Assembly: GCF_000002075.1 (NCBI RefSeq)
Contig: NW_004797422.1
Span: 1,128,468 to 1,192,467, forward strand
Reading direction: 5' to 3'
Length of the DNA: 64,000 bases
Source: Aplysia californica
Lineage: Eukaryota; Mollusca; Gastropoda; Aplysiida; Aplysiidae
Part shown: positions 23,401-32,000 of the stretch, piece by piece
How positions within the stretch are numbered: position 1 is the stretch's first letter
Layout: every line of letters begins with the position of its first letter
Program-made: the position numbers and the translations under genes
Notes under the pieces: model-generated
What the model saw: only the letters and a program-made list of their open reading frames with translations
Database searches by the model: none
Told to the model about the DNA's origin: nothing

Positions 23401-26400
23401 TTTGTAGCTGGTTTTATTAACAAGACGAGGAAGTTTCTTATATAACATCAGAGATTAACATTGACTATAAACTATCATATCATTTAGTAGAATAAAAGAA
23501 ATTTAATGCAGAATTCAAATTTATAGAATTAAAAAGCTACAGATAAAATATATGCAAAATTATTCTTAAAAAGTTATAAGGTCAGATCTGATCAGCATGA
23601 AATCTTTCATTTGTCCGTTGGTCATTATTTCGTTACAGAAAAGGATCCATCCAGACTAAGCAGCAAGTGAAAACTTGCCATGAATTTGAGCAGTACCTGG
23701 AACCATTCTTCATCATTTTCCCTTCAAAGTGAGTGTCGTAGAATTGCTACTGAAGGGTACTCATGTGGGTGGGTGGCAGTGCTGTGGTTTGCTCCCTATT
23801 TCCTAACAAACGTTTATTGTCCTTATCTCTCTACCTTCTTTTCTTTGTATGTTACTCTCTAGTCGTAGCACCTCTAATCTTCGACTCTTATATTGACTGC
23901 TTATTGTAAGACTCCGCCATTTACCAGTTTGAAAAGTGACATATTATGATGGAGTCTCACACTGAGTAGTCAATATGACCTATTTGGGATGCAAGTGCCC
24001 TAAAACTCTTATTAAAAGTAAAATAATGATTGGTACTCTGGTGTGGTCTGTCCTTCTTGGTCAGTATTATTACAACACACCTTGTCTGTTAATTGCAAAT
24101 TGAGGCTATTATCTTGCCGACTGCTCTCAACAACAATGACAATAGTAGGGAATTGCATTTGATGGGGTATGGTCTGTCATAGATCATAATAAATCAATGA
24201 TATTTTTTTTACTCATTTCCCTTCTATTCTGTCACTTGTAAGATATAATGGCATTTCATCACTGTCAGTTTTGTGGACATTTTTATTCCCTATCTAAATC
24301 GAATGATACACATTGCCTTAAGTGCCTTTTGTTTTTTTGACATTGCTTCCAGGATTCATGATGCCCTCGAGTTTTCTTTTAGCCGCTTTCTTATACGACA
24401 GAGGAATTTACTTCATGGTTATGAAGCCCGCAAATTGAAACACATTCCAAAGGTTTGTGCTTGTACTAATATGTAGAATAGGAACTTCGTTTAATGAACT
24501 TTTATAAGAATCAGCATTTTTCTTTTCATATATTTAAGAGGAGATTCTGATTGTACCCTGTTCTAAAGATTAAAGATAATGTTGCCGTATGATTGTCTGA
24601 CCTCACAAGTCAGCATTAGCAAAAGCAGAGCATGTATTGGTTATAAAAATATTCATGATGTAAGGTGTTAAGTTGAACTGTTTCAAAATAAATTATGAGG
24701 ACAAGTTTATGTTTGGCCAGATGCCTGATTCCTGGCGCACAACGGGACGTTACAGTGAGATGATCAGCCTTAGCATGTTTCCTTGCACATTTCTTTATTT
24801 TATTGCCATGTGAAGTGTTATGCCTGTAAAAAAGATCAGTGAAGTTTCCCAAATATGTTTTTTTTTATGGTTTTCTTTTTTATAATGGACTTAATCTGCA
24901 TTTTTCATTTGTGAGGCAGCGTGGTGGAATCAGGCTCTCGTCAAAATAATCAAAGTGAAGAAACTTGCATTTTTCCGCAGGTTTGGGAATTTTTATCAAA
25001 GTTTTGTTTTTTGGCTCAACACCTTTCATGCCCATTAAAGAACACATTTCTGTGTGGATTGCGCTGAAAAACGTTGATTTAAGGCATAAGAGATGTAAGT
25101 TTTCAGTTTCTTTTAGCTCACTAGCTTTGGAGATAACTCAACTTTGGCAATCATTTTCTCGCTAATTTTACCTCTGAAACAAGGCCACCCTTCCTCCTTC
25201 AGTCGCAAACCTGTATCCAAGATAAATAGATATATTGTTTTTGTCAAAAGCAAGGCAAATGGACAAGCTTTAAGAAAATACCAATAACTCTATATGCCCA
25301 AAAATTGACGAGAGCCTGATTCTACCATGCTGCCTCACATTTTTCTGTCTGCCAATTTTATCTGCTTTAAATCTGTTGGTCCTTTGAATTTACATGATCT
25401 GGACTTTTTGTCTGTACAGTACCATAGCATACAATTTTAGTTCTATTCCTGGTGTAAGAGCTCCTGTTGTTAATTGTTAGGGAGTGCTTATTTAGCCACA
25501 TATGGTCTAAATAAGGTAAGGGAGGGGGGTTTAGCTTATTTTGGCCACCTGTGGCCTAAATAAGGTAATGGAGGGGGGTTTAGCTTATTAAGGCCACACA
25601 TGCTCAAACTACCCTTTTCAGGCAACTGAGTTCGTTCCACTTTCATAACGGTGCACATTTCTCATTTAGTACAGTTTTGTCTTGGTGTGCAACTTATAAA
25701 TCATAATCATAATGAATATTGTAAGAACAATGCATAGTACGCAAAATTTTGCTAAATCCCAATGGTTTGAATGAGGGTCAGATTTTTCCTTCATGGAGGG
25801 GCAAAAGCTAGGCTACCATTTTGGCACATTTGGTCAAGTGAAAAGGTCAAATTCTCCGAATGGACTTTCGGGTCTAATTTGGGGAATAAAAAGTGTGTAC
25901 ACAACGTGGCTGAGTCAAAGTTACACTATCTTTGCCTGAGTGGCACTCTCTCGTACTGTCTCGTAGTAGTACATGTAGTAGTAGAAGTAGCAAAGATCGT
26001 GTAGAGAATCTTCGGTAGTAGATTCTATCTAGATCTAGTAGGCAGTTTAGGGAACGTGCACGCAGCAGGGCGAATCGGCCTCGATAAGCCCTGTAGACTT
26101 TTGTGATCGGCCACGAAGCCTCCTGTTTTGATGGGTCTAAACCACTCAGTGTTAATCGCACTGCCACATCCGACAGGCCTACATCTTTTTGAAAGGAAAA
26201 GAAAGATCATCAAAATGGTTGAATTCGTGTGAAAATCGATTCGGTAGAACTGGAACTATTAAAATTTGTTTCTGAAAACCAGGCAATTTTTATAACTCGA
26301 TATGAAATAAAAACTACTGGCTGTGTTTCTGTATAAATTATGAAACTTCAGGACGTATTATTATTTTCCAACATCTTTTGACGTCTGAGCTGTAGAGGTT

Positions 26401-27021
26401 GAAGTTTTCACAACACTAATAGATCTAGTAAAAGGGCTTTCCATAAAAAATGCATAGATCTACAAAAGCCGAACCACCGAATCGACCGATCAGCGACCCA
26501 GGCACCCCGCTCTTCCCTGCACACTGTGATAACGTGTTGCTTTGGTATCGCATTATTCAACTATTGATACATGCGGCTATGGCAGTTGGGATGAACTGAC
26601 TGACAAAACAATTCACAGTTTTGTTTTTATTTTACCATATATTTGACTTTAATAGTGCAGGTGATAGCTAGATCTAGATTCCCTGTCTAGAATCAGTAGT
26701 AGCAGGCCTATGCTAGAAGCAGCCAGAGAGCCTACAACTGCTAGATCTAGATCTAACTTATTGCTATGCCTTTGGGCTTTGGAATTGAAATAAAACGAAT
26801 TGCACGGTTCTAGTTAATTTTAGATTCAGCAACTATCTGTATTTCCAGAGTTAACAATAACAAATCTCACCATAACAATCACTTTTACTTTTATTAGAAT
26901 AATTAGATCCAACTTTTTTTTCTAAAATCTGTTTTGCGCAAACTTAAGATTTTCTCTACTTATGTAGAGCACAGAATTTACATTGTTAGGCTCTGCTCAG
27001 TCTTTTAGTATACATAATAAA

Positions 27022-27054
<33 letters not shown>

Positions 27055-28801
27055 TAATCATTTAATGTTATTTTCTGGATATTTTTAACTCTTTTTTTTT
27101 TAACATGTCAAAACAAATTGTACCATTTTCTTTGATAAGAATAGCATTAGCAGTGGACTTTTTAGACAGCGAGTCTCTGATTCAATATAAAAAAAAAAAA
27201 TGCTAATCAATGAAAATTGCAAATTGATAATAGTATAGTCCTGTAGAGGATAGGTGGACTCCGGAGTTTGCATAGCGAAATACTAGGTTTTAGGTTGTGA
27301 GCCCCGGAGTCCCCGTAGTGAAATAAGGTTTGGTTTAAGTTTAAGTAAGGATTGGTGGACCCCGGGGTCAACGTAGTGATAAAAAAGCAGGTTTAAGGTG
27401 GACCGCGGGGCCCAGGGTCTACGTAGCGAAATACTAGGTTTTAGGACAGGTGGACCTCAGGGTCACCGTAGTGAAATAAGTAGGTTTCATTAAAGATTGG
27501 TGGACCCCGGGGTCATCGTAGTAAAATAAGTAGGTTTCATTTTAAAAGGATTGGTGGACCCCGGAGTCACCATAGCCGTAGAGGAATAAGAAGGTTTAAT
27601 TAAGGACTGGTGGACCCCCGGGACACCTTGATTAAACCTGCTTATTTTACTACGGTGACCGCAGGGTCCACCTATTCTAAAACCTAACTAGTATTTTGTT
27701 AGGTAGACCCTGGGGTCCACCTTAAACTTACCTATTTCACTACGTTGACTCCAGGGTCCACCAATCCTTAAAATTAAACCTAGATTGACATGTACTTATT
27801 TCACTATGTTGACCCTAGGGTCCACCAATCCTTAATGAAACCTACGTCTACTGATTTCACTACGTTGACCCCGGGGTCCACTAATCCTTAATTAAACCTA
27901 GATCTACTTATATTATAATTTCGCTACGTTGACCACGGGCTCCGCCAGTCCTACTATAAAATAAACTGAGATCTACTTATTTCACTCTGTTGACCCCGGA
28001 GTCCACCAATCCTTAGTTAAACCTAGATCTGCTTATTTCACTACGCTGACTCCGGGGTTCACATCCTAAAACCTAACATTTTTTTAGGTAGACCCTGGGG
28101 TCCACCTATCCTTTTGGCTAGATAGACCCCGTGGTTCGCCTATCCACTTCCTTGATAATAACTGAAAACAATACATGCCAGTTGTCATGAATAGTGAAGA
28201 AAAATGTGAAAAAAAAGATAATGAGGTAGACTATAATTTGTCAAAAAAAATTGCAAGTGCAAGTGAAGATCATAAGATAATTTTGTTATTTTCTGGTCAT
28301 CTTTTCACGGTTTATAAAATGTTCCAGTGGGCCTAGCTACTACTAGATCTGTCTCTAAAGAACATTTTTCTTGACTTTATTAGCTTTTTTCGTGTACTTG
28401 AAAGCATAGAATATATAGTTTCACACAAATGTATGCACAATACTTTGAAAAAGAAAGATAAGATCATTAAATTGTTGTTGTTTTTTTAACGGAATCTGTT
28501 TTACGTTGAGAAATGCGTTAAAAACAAGTTAAAAAATTTTAAGACTGCCCATAATATTAGGAATCAGAAATTACTACCTTGATCTAGTTGGCTTACTCTT
28601 TAATAACCATGAGCAGTTAAGAAAAAAAAAAAAGAGAATGATATAGGATTTGTCTAAATATGACCATTAGCAAAATAAAGATATTGCCCATTTTGTCCAA
28701 TTCTCTTTGCAGGTAAAATCACCCTGCACTGTACCTGAATAAGCACAAAAAGAATATTTCTGTGACTTTGTATACACTCTTGCACACAATAATATTCACA
28801 C

Positions 28802-28873
<72 letters not shown>

Positions 28874-28951
28874 AACACACTATTACATTTACTCTCTCTC
28901 TAGATCTCTCTCTCACCACAACCACACACAAAACAAACAAATACACTCACA

Positions 28952-29001
<50 letters not shown>

Positions 29002-32000
29002 ACTCTTACCCTTGGTCCACTTTTCATTTAGTATCATCCTCTATTTTGAAATAATCCCCCGCACTAAATAAAAAGATCAGTAGAATCTCGACCCTCAGAA
29101 TCCATGGTTAGTTCAAGAAATCTACCATATGATGTGGCCTAAATAAGGTAAGGGAGGGGGGTTTAGCTTACTTAGGCCACAGTGGCCTAAATAAGGTAAG
29201 GGAGGGGGGGTTTAGCTTATTTAGGCCACATGTGGCCTAAATAAGGTCACCCTAATTGTTATTCTTTTTGCCTTACAGATTGTATATGTGAGCTGTGAAC
29301 GACTCTTGGAGCTGTGTGGCAAAGGGAAAGCTCTAGAATCTCTTCGAGCAGCTGTCATTGACCCCATTCCACCGGATCTGATCTCAATTGCCAGTCAGAG
29401 CTTGTCCAAAGATTCCGTTTTCTCAGAAGATTCATCTTTTCAAAATAATCTAGATGGTGATAATGATAATGACAGCCCACAGCAAAGGCTAAACAGATCC
29501 CAGTCCCAGAAAAGCTATTTGAAAAGCATGAGAGATTACCCTAATGTTGATTCTTATGAGCACACCAGAAAAAACAGTAACTCATCAACTAAGGCCAAAG
29601 TTCAATATTCTTTGTCCGCCCCCACCAATCTAAAGCCAAGTGGGATCTCACCTGATAGAAGCTCTGGAATTTCCCCACGCCAGAGACAGTCAAGTCCTGG
29701 AAAGTTTCAAGACGATTCAAAAACAATGAGAGATGCAGATGAGGATGAAGAAGAGGATGATGACGATTGTATTGTATATGGTCTCAGCAATGAGCAGATG
29801 GAACTTGCGGCACAAAAAGCTGAAGAAGAGTTGAGGAAAGCAGAGGAGGAAGAAATTAAAATGTTCAAAGAGAGAAAGCTGTCTTTGAGAAGCTCCAAAC
29901 TGAGTATCAAGATGAGTGTTCGAGATGTTTGCACTTCTATTCTCACGACAGAATACTCTGAGCAGAAAAGAAAGGCCATTGATAGCATAGAGGTAAATGG
30001 GTCAAAAGAGGTTATGATCCACATGAAATAGGGTTCTGTTTTGCTCAAGCTGGGCATCTCACTGTTAAATGGAATAATTCATATATGGACAAGAACCATC
30101 TAAATTGACAACTCAATAGTTTCGGGAGTTTGTATTTTTAAAATCTAATTTAAGGAAAACAAATTGTTTTTTTTTCTTTTGGGGAGGGGTGGAGGAGGAG
30201 TAATATGTTGGATTTTTTTGTGTGATAGGCCCGGGGATTTTGACTTCACTGGCAGAGGGAGTTTATCAGTCGCACTGGATTTTTCTGTAGTTCATATCTT
30301 TCATTCTGTCTCCTTACCCTGGTTTATGTGGCCATTAATTCTGTTGACATGCTTCTCTTTAAAGAAAAAAACGGATTGCTGTCTAGTACACAAACAGCAA
30401 ACGGGCACATTGTGAAACAAACATAGCAGATTTTCAGGTCGAATTTTTTTTTGTACGTGTATCTTCAAAAAGATTTAAAGAGTGTACATAGCAAAATTTG
30501 TAAGTTTTGAAAAGATTTCCATGTCCCGTCAATTTCACTATGTGCATACTAGACCATATTTTATCTTCTTTAGACTCCTCGATGACTACCCAGATAAGTG
30601 TAAATCATCTTGTGTTGCTCCTTTGCTTCAACTATGCAATAAGTGTGACTTACATGCCTTGATGTTTTTTATATCTATTGTTAGACTGCCCTCAACAAAT
30701 CTGATGAAACCTGGAAATTGTTGGCCTCAGAGGAAGACCCAGAGGTTGTGTCTGCAGTCATGTGGGATTGGCTGGACCAACTCAACGTATGTTTTCTGTG
30801 TCTGTGTATGTGTGTGTATGTGTGTTTATTTGTCTGTGTGTTTATGTGTGTGTGTGTGCATGTGTGTGTGCATTTATGTGTTGTTGTTTTTGTTGTCTTC
30901 TGTGAGTCTCAAAAGATTATGGAGCAATGCTCAGGATGTTTTTTTTCTGTTTAGGTGTTCTGCTATGTCAAGTGTGTGGCTGAACAACCTAATATTCAGG
31001 AGTGACTGTCTTTTCCTCTTTAAGCTTAGATAAATCGTGATGCTGATTCGTCTTATTGGTTGCAAGCCTTTCATTATTCTTCTGCTTTACCCCAGACTGT
31101 CGTGTAAGAATGCCATGTCAGAGGTAGCAGCTTCCCTGGGCGTCAGATTGATGCCTGAGACAGGCTTTTCCCTTTTGCACACATCTTTACTACCATTTTT
31201 TTCTCCTACTAATTCCATAGGGAACGGCAGGTGGTTTGAGGTTGGTTGTAAAGAATTTGATAAATTAATGTGTGTGGAAGAAAGTTTTATTCTTGTATTT
31301 TAATCAAACTTAAAAAAAACAACAACAGGGCTTGACTTGAATACCAGTCTATCTTATGACCCAGAACAGAGCTGTCAATATCTGTATCTTTACATTTGTT
31401 CCTAACATGAATGTTACGTTGTGTAGATCTGCAACTGGGAGTTCGTCTTCTCTTTGGTAACCTCAATATACACGAGTATGGAAGAACATGTTCTTTGTAA
31501 AAGAAATTGTTCTTTCAGAAATGTCCATTCCTCACACTACTTTTGCATAACTAATAGATCTGTTCAATGAATGTGGGTTGAGAAAATCATTATCTTTAGA
31601 GATATATTCAATTATCTTCATTTTATATTACTTTTATTTCTCTCAGGAGCCAATATTAAGAGCTCAGGACGTATCAGTGCTTGTTGAAAACTACAATGAT
31701 CCTCAAAGAGCGCTAATGCATATTGAAAAGGTAAGTGGCTACTCCAAGAGGATAAAAGATATCTCAGATTTAGCCTAGACTTCTTGTTCTTTTCTCAGCT
31801 ACCTCATTCCATTACAACATGTTTCACTTGCTTTTATACAGACCTGCCAAGACTCGAATAAAATGAGAGATGTCCAGATTTTTTTTGCCTGCCAAAGAAT
31901 CCTGATTGGATTTGCTTGACATCCTATTTTTTTCTTGAATTTCTTTTTTATTATGTTTCATGCGACATATCATAAATGGTGTGAAAATTAACACACTCTC

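Larger units (their letters stand above)
25478..29254. mobile_element. 3.78-kb TIR element with subterminal minisatellites, filling PTPDC1 intron 9
   Basis: The left end starts TAGGGAGTGCTTATTTAGCC; the right end reversed starts TAGGGTGACCTTATTTAGGC, both continuing into CACAT-TGG. ATTGT flanks both sides (25473-25477, 29255-29259). Just inside each end lie two copies of a unit of roughly 65 bp that is itself palindromic (CCTAAATAAG ... G6 ... CTTATTTAGG), in the same orientation at both ends. The interior holds an inverted tandem array (27241-28150) and two CA microsatellites; no transposase was seen. Flanking repeats of 5 to 7 bp are compatible with several superfamilies, so the class is open. 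Parts of the interior could be nested later insertions. Confidence 0.6.

Noticed and set aside
27241-28150. CRISPR-like array
   Set aside because: Repeats are degenerate, switch strand halfway and lie in an animal intron; spacers are themselves repeated.
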